Below, piece by piece: positions 25,481 to 33,517 of a DNA stretch of 64,000 bases. Position 1 is the stretch's first letter. Each line of letters begins with the position of its first letter. The notes beneath the pieces are model-generated. The model saw only the letters and a list, made by a program, of their open reading frames with translations. It had not been told where the DNA came from and did no database searches. The position numbers were made by a program, and so were the translations under genes. This DNA is from UBA1672 sp964587815. Lineage in GTDB: Bacteria > Pseudomonadota > Alphaproteobacteria > Micavibrionales > Micavibrionaceae. The stretch is from positions 1 to 64,000 of the forward strand of contig CAZPMH010000001.1 in the NCBI GenBank assembly GCA_964587815.1, given 5' to 3'.

Positions 25481-26335
25481 CTATTGCGTCGCTTCCTGGA
25501 TTGCCTTATCAAAAGCGGCCTTGATCTGGTCATAAGGAGCCAAACCGCTGATGGTTGGTCCGTCATTTAAAACAAGTGTCGGTGTGCTTTGTACGCCGTG
25601 CTCTCTATATGCCTTATTTTGACGATCAGCCAAGGTCTCTTTTAGCTCATCGCTGTTTAGGCATGCATCAATCTGGGACGCATCCGCGCCGGCGAATTTT
25701 GCGTTTTGTTTGATATAATCGACAAAGTTATCTTTTCCCACCCACTGTTTTTGTGTTTCAAAAAGTAATTGGGTGAAATTAAAATATGCTTCTTCGGGAA
25801 CGCAACGCGCAGCCGCACCAACGATGATATCAACCTGATTTCGCGGGAAATCATCAAAAACAAGATATGCTTTTCCGGTATCAATGTAATTACGTTTTAT
25901 TTCTTTGTAATTATTTGCGTGGAAAGCAGCACACCCACCACATGTGAAGGAGCTGTGTTCTGAAATTTTCAGCGGTGCATCAGGGTTCCCGACAATTCTG
26001 GGAGTTGCAGCTTTTTCTAAATTAAACTCAACAGCCTTTAAAACAGGGTCACTTTTTAATTCAGTTTTTTTTTCTGCGTCCGATGGAGTTTCTTCTGTTT
26101 CTTCCATCTGTTCTTCGGAGTCATCGTTTAGAATAACTTCTTCATCCTGTTTGCTTTCGTCGCATTTTCCAACTTTTGCCAAGGCGAGTTGTTTTTCATA
26201 GGTGACAACCGTTCTTTTAAGCTTTTCATTTTTGTAGTACGTCGCGAGAACGATACCGCCGGCAAATGCCAAGATAATCATCAAAACGTCTAAAGGAGAA
26301 GCACCTGCTTCGGCCTTTCTTTTTAGAGAGGGCAT
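25481..26335 (-). CDS. Membrane-anchored DsbA-like thiol-disulfide protein
   Basis: A 284-residue protein with an N-terminal membrane anchor (about 14-34) instead of a cleaved signal. A Glu-rich coiled linker (about 35-105) precedes a DsbA/thioredoxin-like domain, GNPDAPLKISEHSSFTCGGC, with redox Cys132 and Cys135 in a CGGC motif. VQSTPTLVLND follows with the cis-Pro loop near 255. It probably makes or rearranges disulfides in the periplasm. A DsbA-like gene before smc is a common alphaproteobacterial arrangement. CGGC differs from the CPHC of classical DsbA. Confidence 0.88.
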   Translation of the reverse strand: MPSLKRKAEAGASPLDVLMIILAFAGGIVLATYYKNEKLKRTVVTYEKQLALAKVGKCDESKQDEEVILNDDSEEQMEETEETPSDAEKKTELKSDPVLKAVEFNLEKAATPRIVGNPDAPLKISEHSSFTCGGCAAFHANNYKEIKRNYIDTGKAYLVFDDFPRNQVDIIVGAAARCVPEEAYFNFTQLLFETQKQWVGKDNFVDYIKQNAKFAGADASQIDACLNSDELKETLADRQNKAYREHGVQSTPTLVLNDGPTISGLAPYDQIKAAFDKAIQEATQ

Positions 26336-26370
26336 TACATAAACTCCATCTTTTGTAATTTAATGTTTAC

Positions 26371-26399
26371 ATAGCATAGCTAAATGGTTCGAAAGTCAA
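26371..26399 (-). promoter_or_regulatory. Candidate promoter for dsbA-like/smc
   Basis: Minus strand TTGACT (26399-26394) with TGCTAT (26376-26371) after 17 bases, or TATGCT after 15. It lies about 35 bases before the DsbA-like start. The 117-base gap holds no gene. Confidence 0.4.
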
Positions 26400-26452
26400 G
26401 GTTTTCTGATATTATGGCTTTCTTTTTCCACATTTGACTTTGCTTTTTCGTA

Positions 26453-27238
26453 TTAAATATCCTTAGCAAAAACTAAGTCAATCCTGTTGCTGTTTGTGCC
26501 GTGTTTATCGCTTCCTATAGCGCTGAGCTTTAGACGAGAAGGGCTGACGCCCTGTTTCATCAAATATTTTCGAACTTCAAGGGCGCGTGCTAACGATAAT
26601 CTGACATTACTGCTTTGGTCGCCGTTTTCAGTTTTGGCATATGCCTGAATATCGAGTTTGATTTGACTGTCACGTTTAAAAATTTCCAAGGCATGATCTG
26701 ATAAGAAAGATTGTAAATCGTAATCTAATTTAACTTGGTCAGGTTGCAGGGCGAAACTGACTATAGCGGCTCCGCTATCTTTTTTCTTCTCTTTTTCAAC
26801 GCTCTTAATTAATCTTGTTACAGGCTTGCTTTCTTTGGATCCCGGCTTTTTCTGGGGAATAGGAATGTAATTCGAGGCGTTTGAGGCGGCGGCTGGTTCA
26901 ATTGCGTTTAAGCGCTCACTTTGAGAGATGAGAACGTCTCTTTCAAGCAATTCGACAATATCCTGTGCTTCAATTTTTTTAAGTCGCGAATCTTCGATGT
27001 CAATTTCTTCATCGAACAGAGAGTCAAAGCTTTCTTGTTTTGTTTCCTGTTTCTCTTCAGGTTGAGCGCTGTTATTCTGTTTCTGCCTCTCCATCAGCTG
27101 CTTAATGTAGCTGGGGGAAACGGTTAGTTTTTCAGGTCGTTTTTGAGGTATCGGAACATTTTCGCCTGCGCGTGAAGCCGTCGCGTGCACTGTAATCATT
27201 GCGATAGCTGTGATGGCAATTTTCAGGCGGTGCTTCAT
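26453..27238 (-). CDS. Secreted OmpA-domain protein
   Basis: A 261-residue protein with a signal peptide (1-24, cut near ASRAG). A charged low-complexity middle (about 35-150) carries two IPQKKP/IPQKRP repeats. A C-terminal OmpA/MotB-like peptidoglycan-binding domain spans about 155-261: VKLDYDLQSFLSDHALEIF, LDIQAYAKTEN, VRLSLARALEVRKYLMKQG, NRIDLVF. The usual GHTD loop is replaced by AYAKTENGD, so binding could differ. There is no lipobox, so it is not a classical Pal. It lies between suhB and the DsbA-like gene. Confidence 0.82.
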   Translation of the reverse strand: MKHRLKIAITAIAMITVHATASRAGENVPIPQKRPEKLTVSPSYIKQLMERQKQNNSAQPEEKQETKQESFDSLFDEEIDIEDSRLKKIEAQDIVELLERDVLISQSERLNAIEPAAASNASNYIPIPQKKPGSKESKPVTRLIKSVEKEKKKDSGAAIVSFALQPDQVKLDYDLQSFLSDHALEIFKRDSQIKLDIQAYAKTENGDQSSNVRLSLARALEVRKYLMKQGVSPSRLKLSAIGSDKHGTNSNRIDLVFAKDI

Positions 27239-27253
27239 ATGTTCCTTTTGTCA

Positions 27254-28051
27254 TTATTTAACGCCGCGGAGTATTTTTGCAATCGGGTCAAAAAGATTTT
27301 CGTTTGCGGCCACTATGTTACCAGTATCCACAGGATTGTGGCGAATGTCATCTAAATCTGAGATAAAACCCCCAGCTTCTTTTACGATCAAGCTTCCTGC
27401 GGCGACGTCCCATGGGGATAACTGTCTTTCCCAGAAGCCCTCGCAACGACCTGCGGCAACATAACATAAATCTAATGCCGCTGCGCCGAAGCGGCGTAAA
27501 GCGAAGCCAGTCTTTTGCATGGCGGCATATTCAGCAGCGAATTGTTCTTGTGATTTAACCGCACGGCGTGGCGCTCCCGTCAATACGAGTGATAGTTCAG
27601 CGCTGTTCCGACCGGAGACACGAAGGCGACGGCGGCGCATAAACGCGCCTTTCCCTTTTTCGGCGTGGAAAATTTCATCTTTTACTGGGTCGTGAACAAG
27701 GCCTGCGATCATTTCGCCTTTATGTTCAAGGCCGATGGAAATGCACCAATGCGGTACACCGTGTAGGAAGTTACTTGTTCCGTCTAAAGGGTCGATAATC
27801 CAGCGATAGTCGTTATCCCTACCTTCGTGTTTTCCTGATTCTTCCATCAAGAAGCTGTAGTCAGGGCGGGCTTTTTTCAGTTCTTCAAAAATCAGTTCTT
27901 CTGAGCGTCTGTCCGCAGCACTTACAAAATCGCCGGGGCCTTTTCGTGAAACTTGCAAGTTTTCAACTTCATTAAAGTCACGGATGAGTGAGCGTGCAGC
28001 CTTTTCAGAGGCGCGCATCATGATTGTCATTATCGGCGAGGTTACAGCCAT
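27254..28051 (-). CDS. suhB: Inositol monophosphatase family protein (SuhB-like)
   Basis: Magnesium-dependent phosphatase of the inositol monophosphatase family; SuhB also assists rRNA transcription complexes in enterobacteria. It is 265 residues. Metal-site motifs are intact: EESG (about 70-73), IDPLDGTSNFLHG (about 86-98) and SPWDVAAGSLIVKEAGG (about 212-228). The true substrate is not shown by sequence. It follows efp by 47 bases, an association frequent in alphaproteobacteria, and precedes the OmpA-domain gene by 15. Confidence 0.9.
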   Translation of the reverse strand: MAVTSPIMTIMMRASEKAARSLIRDFNEVENLQVSRKGPGDFVSAADRRSEELIFEELKKARPDYSFLMEESGKHEGRDNDYRWIIDPLDGTSNFLHGVPHWCISIGLEHKGEMIAGLVHDPVKDEIFHAEKGKGAFMRRRRLRVSGRNSAELSLVLTGAPRRAVKSQEQFAAEYAAMQKTGFALRRFGAAALDLCYVAAGRCEGFWERQLSPWDVAAGSLIVKEAGGFISDLDDIRHNPVDTGNIVAANENLFDPIAKILRGVK

Positions 28052-28098
28052 TTTCTTTTTCCTTATTTACGATTTTGTTTTTGATTGTTCGGGAGTTG

Positions 28099-28671
28099 TT
28101 ATTCTTTGTAGCGTTCCACGTATGTGCCGTTGCCATCTTCGAGTTTGACGACGATTTTTGTGCCAGCCTCGACATGTGGGGGAACCATAACTTTTTCGCC
28201 GTTTTCCAAAATGGCGGGTTTGTATGATGTAGTTGCCGTTTGGCCTTTAATGACCGGCTCTGCTTCTGTGATCTCTAAAACGATACGCTCGGGTAGTTTG
28301 AAGCCGAGAGGTTCGCCTTCAAAAGTTTCAACTTCGACCATCATGTTTTCCTGAAGGTATGCGGCTTGCGGACCCATCGCTTCGGCTGTGACTGTGATTT
28401 GATCATATGTTTCCGTATTCATGAGGTGGATTTCATCACCTGTTGAGTAGAGGAATTGATAATCTGTTTGATCAAGTCTTACGCGCTCAACGGTTTCTTG
28501 TGTTCGGAAGCGAACGTTATCTTTGTTGCCCGTCCGGATATCGCGCATTTCAACCTGTGCAACGGATGCCCCTTTACCGGGCTGTTGAATGTCATTTTTA
28601 ACAACAACGCAGAGCTTGCCGTTATATTCAATGACGTTGCCAGCGCGGAGAGTGATTGCGTTTACTTTCAT
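28099..28671 (-). CDS. efp: Elongation factor P
   Basis: Helps ribosomes through polyproline stretches. The 190-residue product has three beta-barrel domains. The tip loop carries Lys33 in QPGKGAS, the residue modified by EpmA in many proteobacteria. The end has GTKIVVKLEDGNGTYVERYK. The start overlaps the stop of the dciA-like gene (ATGA), so the two are coupled. The genome has clear clients here, for example the proline-rich TolA. Confidence 0.97.
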   Translation of the reverse strand: MKVNAITLRAGNVIEYNGKLCVVVKNDIQQPGKGASVAQVEMRDIRTGNKDNVRFRTQETVERVRLDQTDYQFLYSTGDEIHLMNTETYDQITVTAEAMGPQAAYLQENMMVEVETFEGEPLGFKLPERIVLEITEAEPVIKGQTATTSYKPAILENGEKVMVPPHVEAGTKIVVKLEDGNGTYVERYKE

Positions 28672-29147
28672 AGTTCATCCATTTTGTTTTGGTCGGTTAA
28701 GAATGCTTTTCCGAAATTTTCCAGTTTCTCTTTAAACTCTGGATCGGTTATATCGTCAAGGGCATCGCGCAGATATTTTTGTTCCTGAGCACTGAGCGGT
28801 TTAGGGCGTTTTTTGGGTTTTTTACTTTTTTCTTGCAGTGTAGAGGGCACAAACTTTATCTCTGTAATCCAGTTATCGCCGAACACAGCGTTGATGCGCT
28901 CCAATATCAAGCCTTTGCGATAGACCAGAACAGTTGCGTTTGAATCACTGGTTGCGACGTTTAAAGTTGCTGAGGGTTTTTTGTTTTTACCACCTTTACG
29001 ATATTGAATTTTTACAGGTTGAGCCAATGAGGAAAATTCTTTCCCCATTATTTCTTCCCATTGATTTATAATGCGGCCGAGCGCGATGTATTTCTTGGAG
29101 AAATTCTTGTTTGCTACACGCGCTGATGCCTCGGAAAGGGGTCGCAT
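28668..29147 (-). CDS. DUF721/DciA-like protein
   Basis: A 159-residue protein of the DUF721 family, which includes DciA, the loader of DnaB helicase in bacteria lacking DnaC. Family features are the tryptophan-containing helix IINQWEEIMGKEFSSLAQPVKI (about 26-47 in two parts), the strand LNVATSDSNATVLVYRKGLILERINAVFG, and WITEIKFV. The C-terminal Lys/Asp-rich part is not conserved. The start overlaps nothing and lies 29 bases from divergent mutY, an arrangement common in alphaproteobacteria. A function in replication is inferred from the family. Confidence 0.8.
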   Translation of the reverse strand: MRPLSEASARVANKNFSKKYIALGRIINQWEEIMGKEFSSLAQPVKIQYRKGGKNKKPSATLNVATSDSNATVLVYRKGLILERINAVFGDNWITEIKFVPSTLQEKSKKPKKRPKPLSAQEQKYLRDALDDITDPEFKEKLENFGKAFLTDQNKMDEL

Positions 29148-29176
29148 TTCATGCTCTTGTTTGTTATCACTCTCTT

Positions 29177-30253
29177 ATGAATAGCACAGTTGAGCATGTC
29201 AGCACAGAGGATGTGCATGCATTTCGTAAAAAGATTTTAGACTGGTATGACAAGCACAGGCGTGCTTTACCGTGGCGCGCTCTTAAAGGAGAGGAGCCTG
29301 TTCCTTACCATGTGTGGCTATCTGAAATTATGTTACAACAAACGACCGTTCAGGCCGTAATTCCGTATTTTTTAAAGTTTGTTAAAAAGTGGTCTGATGT
29401 GCATGTATTAGCAAATGCTGATAACGAGGCGATCATGTCTTATTGGGCGGGGCTCGGATATTATGCGCGCGCCAGAAATTTACACAAGTGTGCAAAGGTG
29501 GTGAGCGACGAGTATGACGGGCAGTTTCCAAGTGATCAAAAAGAGTTACAATCTCTTCCCGGTATAGGGGACTATACAAGTGCAGCCATACGATCAATTG
29601 CCTTCAATAAGCCTTCTGTTGTGGTGGATGGGAATATAGAACGCGTTATGGCGCGGTATCACGCCGTTTCAGACGCTTTACCGAAGGGAAAAAAGGTTTT
29701 GAAGGCTTATGCTGCTGCGTATTCGGAAGGGGTCGAAGATTGTCCTGGTGATTACGCTCAGGCGCTTATGGATATAGGAGCAACAGTATGCACGCCTAAA
29801 TCTCCATCTTGTGCTTTTTGCCCCGTAAACGATGATTGTCGTGCCTATGGCCTAGGTACGGCGGAGGCTTTTCCCGTTAAAGCTGCGAAGAAGGCCAAGC
29901 CTAAACGGTATGGATATGTTTATATCGTCAAGCAAGATGATAAAATTTTGCTCCAGAAGAGGGAAGAGAAGGGCCTGCTCGGCGGCATGTTCGGGCTGCC
30001 GACGTCTGATTGGGTTGATGATAAAGCAGAACAGCGTCATTTAGATATTTTGGGCGAAACCAATATTCCAGAATCTACTGTTGTCGTTTATCACGTTTTT
30101 ACGCATTTCGAGTTGGAGTTGAATGTTGTTGAAATAACTGTTTCTAATGATTTTTGCTACGATGAAAGCTATAATTGGTTTTCCTTAGCATCAGTTGACC
30201 AAATCGGTTTTCCGACTGTTTTTAAAAAAGCGTATGATCTCAGGTCTAAGTGA
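29177..30253 (+). CDS. mutY: Adenine DNA glycosylase MutY
   Basis: Removes adenine paired with 8-oxoguanine. I used the ATG at 29177, which gives 358 residues, a normal length; an upstream frame start would run into the divergent gene. Motifs are LPWRA, the catalytic Glu in SEIMLQQTTV, the helix-hairpin-helix LPGIGDYTSAAIRS with the catalytic Asp in VVVDGNIERV, and the [4Fe-4S] Cys set C-x6-C-x2-C-x5-C in CTPKSPSCAFCPVNDDC. A C-terminal Nudix-like 8-oxoG recognition domain (about 235-350) completes it. Confidence 0.95.
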   Translation: MNSTVEHVSTEDVHAFRKKILDWYDKHRRALPWRALKGEEPVPYHVWLSEIMLQQTTVQAVIPYFLKFVKKWSDVHVLANADNEAIMSYWAGLGYYARARNLHKCAKVVSDEYDGQFPSDQKELQSLPGIGDYTSAAIRSIAFNKPSVVVDGNIERVMARYHAVSDALPKGKKVLKAYAAAYSEGVEDCPGDYAQALMDIGATVCTPKSPSCAFCPVNDDCRAYGLGTAEAFPVKAAKKAKPKRYGYVYIVKQDDKILLQKREEKGLLGGMFGLPTSDWVDDKAEQRHLDILGETNIPESTVVVYHVFTHFELELNVVEITVSNDFCYDESYNWFSLASVDQIGFPTVFKKAYDLRSK

Positions 30254-30262
30254 CCAACTAAA

Positions 30263-30291
30263 TTGCGTTTTTGTGTAATTTTTGTTATGAT
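30263..30291 (+). promoter_or_regulatory. Candidate extended -10 promoter with overlapping inverted repeat
   Basis: TTGCGT (30263-30268), 17 bases, TATGAT (30286-30291), with TG one base upstream making an extended -10. ATGATT (30287-30292) and AATCAT (30299-30304) are perfect complements around a six-base loop and overlap the -10 and start region, so they could be an operator. It would drive the secreted hypothetical gene alone. Confidence 0.45.
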
Positions 30292-30338
30292 TTTTAGCAA
30301 TCATGAACTTGAACGATTTTCATACAAAGAAGATATAA

Positions 30339-31319
30339 ATGTTACGAAACACCTTTTTTTATTGCGCATTATTTCTTGGTTTTTTGTTTGCTTTTCCTGT
30401 CTCAGGGTTTGCGCAAATGGAATTCTTAAAGGATGGCTATACGGATACTTTCTTCAGTCATGACGAAGGCCCCGGCGCGGTTAAAGATGATAGTAAATCC
30501 GGCCTAGGACAGCGACGCTATATTTATGAGCAGCCGGAATATAAAACTGTTTCGCATTTATATTGGGCAGTTAACCTTTACAGTGTTGATGACGACAGAT
30601 CTGTTGATATTTATATGCGTATTAATGAATGTCCGATTTATAAATCATTTAAGTCTGATGATCTGGAGTGGTCAAAAATCAGAGATGCCACCAGAAATTT
30701 TCTAAAACAGAATAAGAACGATTTTCCTACGCGCTTTGAATTTGTTATTCCTCTCAGGGTAGGGGATTATGATGAAGAACGAAAAGCTTTTGAGATAGCA
30801 CATAGATACAAAATAAAGACCTCTCGTCGCTTTGAGTTCAAAACAAGTGGATGGAGGGATTTAGAATGCTTTGTCGGATCTCAAATTGTGCAGGCTTTTC
30901 CCACCAGAATTATTATGGAATATAGCCGCCCGTTTAGTATCGATTACATTCCATTAAGTAAACAATACGCCGTTGAATACATAGATCGGATCAGAGATTA
31001 TATTAAAACCAACTATAGAGAAGGCTTCCATAACAACATAGAGCTGCATGAAAGGCATCGTACCGCTTATCTCTTTCTTAAGACCAAAATTTTTACACAT
31101 GGTAAGTTTGTAAAGCTTCCCGGAGAGCTTGATAAACTCATACAGCTAATCGGCGTGCTGGAAGGGTATGATGTTTATGAAGACATTGATAAGACACGGT
31201 TAATGTATTCTGAGAACTATGTTGCGAACAAGGACTCCGGTGGCGGTATAAAAATTGGCCTACAGGAACAGTATGATGTTCTTTTGAAAAAGTCGAAAGG
31301 CAAAGGTATTTTGCATTAA
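30339..31319 (+). CDS. Hypothetical secreted protein
   Basis: A 326-residue protein of no family I recognise. A clear signal peptide (1-25; cleavage near GFAQ) sends it to the periplasm or beyond. The mature part is mixed alpha/beta and rich in aromatic and charged residues. Two Cys (in NECPIY and LECFVG) might pair. Runs such as DYIPLSKQYAVEYIDRIRDY look helical. No membrane helix or lipobox is seen in the mature part. It has its own likely promoter, and its stop overlaps the end of convergent folB by four bases. Its codons are more AT-rich than those of its neighbours. No function is proposed. Confidence 0.75.
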   Translation: MLRNTFFYCALFLGFLFAFPVSGFAQMEFLKDGYTDTFFSHDEGPGAVKDDSKSGLGQRRYIYEQPEYKTVSHLYWAVNLYSVDDDRSVDIYMRINECPIYKSFKSDDLEWSKIRDATRNFLKQNKNDFPTRFEFVIPLRVGDYDEERKAFEIAHRYKIKTSRRFEFKTSGWRDLECFVGSQIVQAFPTRIIMEYSRPFSIDYIPLSKQYAVEYIDRIRDYIKTNYREGFHNNIELHERHRTAYLFLKTKIFTHGKFVKLPGELDKLIQLIGVLEGYDVYEDIDKTRLMYSENYVANKDSGGGIKIGLQEQYDVLLKKSKGKGILH

Positions 31320-31681
31320 GATCTTTTTCTTATAATTTGAACGCCCACAGACTTTGTGTCTTCTATAATATCCGGTTTTCCGATCTTGATTTTTGCTTGC
31401 TTGACGGCTTTGTGGGAGAAACAAACGTCGTTTATTTCTTCGGCAAATGTTTCGACAAGGTCATAATGTTTGGTTTGTGACAGCTTTTGAACTTTCGTTA
31501 CGACCTCTTCATACGAAACAACATCTTTTATGTCTTTCGGCGAATTCTGCGACTCGGGAGTGACGTCAAGATGTATATCTACAATGACTTTTTGCTTTTC
31601 ATTTTTTTCAAAGTCGTAAATGCCAATCGACATATTTAAAAGCAAGTTTTCTATGAAGATTTGATCTGCGCAATCAAGCAT
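31316..31681 (-). CDS. folB: Dihydroneopterin aldolase
   Basis: Cleaves 7,8-dihydroneopterin to 6-hydroxymethyl-dihydropterin and glycolaldehyde in folate synthesis. It is 121 residues: IFIENLLLNMSIGIYDFEKNEKQKV near the start (two parts, about 8-32) and VVSYEEVVTKV (about 54-64). The active-site region LVETFAEEI (about 75-83) and the terminal KIGKPDI segment follow. It overlaps the end of ccrM by eight bases. The family also includes epimerases; the substrate cannot be fixed here, but FolB is most likely. Confidence 0.87.
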   Translation of the reverse strand: MLDCADQIFIENLLLNMSIGIYDFEKNEKQKVIVDIHLDVTPESQNSPKDIKDVVSYEEVVTKVQKLSQTKHYDLVETFAEEINDVCFSHKAVKQAKIKIGKPDIIEDTKSVGVQIIRKRS

Positions 31682-32777
31682 TACCTTGTTCCGATCTTAT
31701 TTGTTCACGCAGAACATCAATTGGGAGATGTTTCTTGCCGTCTTTATAGTGCCAGAACGTCCAGCCGTTGCATGATGGTGCATTTTGTACAGTAGCTCCC
31801 ACCTTGTGTATTGACCCTCGTGCTTGGTCAATTCTGTTTTGGGCGATAATTGAGCCATCTGCGTGAACTTTAGCCTTAAAACGATTCTTTGAGTCCGTCA
31901 GCACCGTACCCGGTTTTAGCAGACCCCGCTCGACGAGTGAGCCAAAGGGAACGCGTGGCTTTTCTCGCTTAGGTTGGGTCTCGATTAGGTTTTTGTCGAA
32001 CGGCATTGCTTCCGCGATGCGCTTTTTCGCCACTTTTGCATAAGCCTCGTCTCGTTCCAGTCCGATAAAAGAGCGACCAAGTTTTTTTGCAACCGCCCCT
32101 GTTGTTCCTGTACCGAAGAATGGATCAAGCACGACGTCTTTCGGCTTCGTAGAGGCCATAAGCACTCGATGAAGCAAGGACTCTGGTTTTTGTGTCGGGT
32201 GGGCTTTCTTACCATTTTCATCTTTTAAACGCTCACCGCCTGTGCAAAGGGGAAGGTACCAATCGCTACGCATTTGCAGGTCTTCGTTTAATGATTTCAT
32301 AGCGTCGTAGTTAAAGTAGTATTTTGATTTTTCAGATTTTGATGCCCAAATTAGCGTTTCATGTGCATTGGTGAATCTGCGGCCGCGGAAATTTGGCATA
32401 GGATTTGATTTGCGCCAAATCACGTCGTTTAAAATCCAAAATCCTAAATCTTGCATGATGTAGCCAAGGCGGAATATATTGTGATAACTGCCGATAACCC
32501 AGATTGATCCGTCATCGGTTAGTGTTTCTCTCGCGGCACTCAGCCACTCTTTGGTAAATTTATCATAGGCCTTAAGGCTCTCGAATTGATCCCAATCATT
32601 ATCAACGGCATCGACTTTTGAATTGTTCGGGCGGTGTAGGTCGCCACCGAGTTGGAGGTTGTAGGGTGGGTCAGCAAAGATGCAATCAACGGAGCCAGCG
32701 GGGATTTTCTTAAGGTTTTCTACACAATCGCCGATGATTATTTTTTCTGTGAGTAACTTTGTTTTTTGACTCGACAT
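31674..32777 (-). CDS. ccrM: Cell-cycle DNA adenine methyltransferase CcrM (GANTC)
   Basis: Methylates adenine in GANTC and, in alphaproteobacteria, times transcription with replication. From the ATG at 32777 it has 367 residues; GAAAGGGAAAAGC precedes it. An in-frame ATG at 32819 would add 14 residues but has no ribosome site. Motif IV is DPPYNLQLGG (36-45) and motif I DPFFGTGTTGAV (about 215-226), the beta-class order. The C-terminal domain unique to CcrM/BabI is present: FGSLVERGLLKPG, then NGWTFWHYKDG near the end. folB follows, overlapping. Confidence 0.95.
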   Translation of the reverse strand: MSSQKTKLLTEKIIIGDCVENLKKIPAGSVDCIFADPPYNLQLGGDLHRPNNSKVDAVDNDWDQFESLKAYDKFTKEWLSAARETLTDDGSIWVIGSYHNIFRLGYIMQDLGFWILNDVIWRKSNPMPNFRGRRFTNAHETLIWASKSEKSKYYFNYDAMKSLNEDLQMRSDWYLPLCTGGERLKDENGKKAHPTQKPESLLHRVLMASTKPKDVVLDPFFGTGTTGAVAKKLGRSFIGLERDEAYAKVAKKRIAEAMPFDKNLIETQPKREKPRVPFGSLVERGLLKPGTVLTDSKNRFKAKVHADGSIIAQNRIDQARGSIHKVGATVQNAPSCNGWTFWHYKDGKKHLPIDVLREQIRSEQGNA

Positions 32778-32911
32778 GCTTTTCCCTTTCAATGAATTTG
32801 AAGTCGAATCATGATTCATTGTTGAGTCCTGGTCAAGGAAAAAATGTGATTATTTTATATGAGTCAGTGGGTTGTGGGGTAAACTTAAACTGTAAGCTAT
32901 TGTTGTGATTC
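32768..32911. promoter_or_regulatory. Cluster of six GANTC sites at the ccrM 5' region
   Basis: GANTC occurs at 32768-32772, 32806-32810, 32813-32817, 32824-32828, 32861-32865 and 32907-32911. Two of them form the perfect 12-bp palindrome GAATCATGATTC (32806-32817). One lies beside the -10 of the candidate ccrM promoter and three in the leader. GANTC is the expected target of the product of this very gene, so methylation-dependent self-control is likely. Confidence 0.6.
32854..32883 (-). promoter_or_regulatory. Candidate ccrM promoter
   Basis: Minus strand TTTACC (32883-32878), an 18-base spacer containing GACTC, and TATAAA (32859-32854). Predicted start is near 32847, giving a leader of about 70 bases with three GANTC sites. 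Confidence 0.4.
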
Positions 32912-33517
32912 GATTATCTTTCTGACAGGGCCGAAAGACTTTCTATGTGCTGTCGTTATTCCATATTTTAATATCGCGTCACGATGCTGTTTTGTCGGAT
33001 AGCCTGAATTGGTTTCCCAGCCATATTGCGGGTATTGTTGTGCCAGATTGAGCATGATGCGGTCACGATGCACTTTTGCGATGATGGATGCCGCGGCGAT
33101 TGATTTCGATTTTTGGTCGCCTTTTACCAGCGTTTTGGTTTGGGATGATAATATTGGTGCTTTATTTCCATCAATCAGCGCATGGGTTACGCCTGCAATT
33201 TGATCGTGAGAGGATTTCATCGCTTTTAATGTCGCTTGCAAAATATTGATTTCATCAATTTCTGTTGGCGTGATTTCAGCTATAGCATATGTACAAAATT
33301 GTGTGATTTGTTCATATAACTCTTCACGTTTTTTTAGGGATAGTTTTTTGCTGTCTTTGACGTCGTTTATGAATTCTGCATTTCGAACAGCTTTTGGGAT
33401 TACCACGCAGGCTGCTACGACAGGGCCGGCAAGTGGGCCGCGGCCGACTTCATCTATACCACAGCACACAGAAGTTTCATCTGGTGCGAATACGTCTTCT
33501 ATAGTGAAATCAGGCAT
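32897..33517 (-). CDS. rnhB: Ribonuclease HII
   Basis: Cuts RNA-DNA hybrids and single ribonucleotides in DNA. It is 206 residues. The first catalytic pair is D22/E23 in CGIDEVGRGPLAGPVVAA. INDVKDSKKLS, HALIDGNKAP (Asp) and ADAASIIAKVHRDR-like IAAASIIAKVHRDR (about 140-153) complete the site. Its start overlaps the pepN stop by eight bases. Confidence 0.95.
   Translation of the reverse strand: MPDFTIEDVFAPDETSVCCGIDEVGRGPLAGPVVAACVVIPKAVRNAEFINDVKDSKKLSLKKREELYEQITQFCTYAIAEITPTEIDEINILQATLKAMKSSHDQIAGVTHALIDGNKAPILSSQTKTLVKGDQKSKSIAAASIIAKVHRDRIMLNLAQQYPQYGWETNSGYPTKQHRDAILKYGITTAHRKSFGPVRKIIESQQ

Noticed and set aside
32778..32819. Longer ccrM start at 32819
   Set aside because: No ribosome site, it would place the GANTC palindrome in coding sequence, and the inner ATG has a strong purine-rich site.
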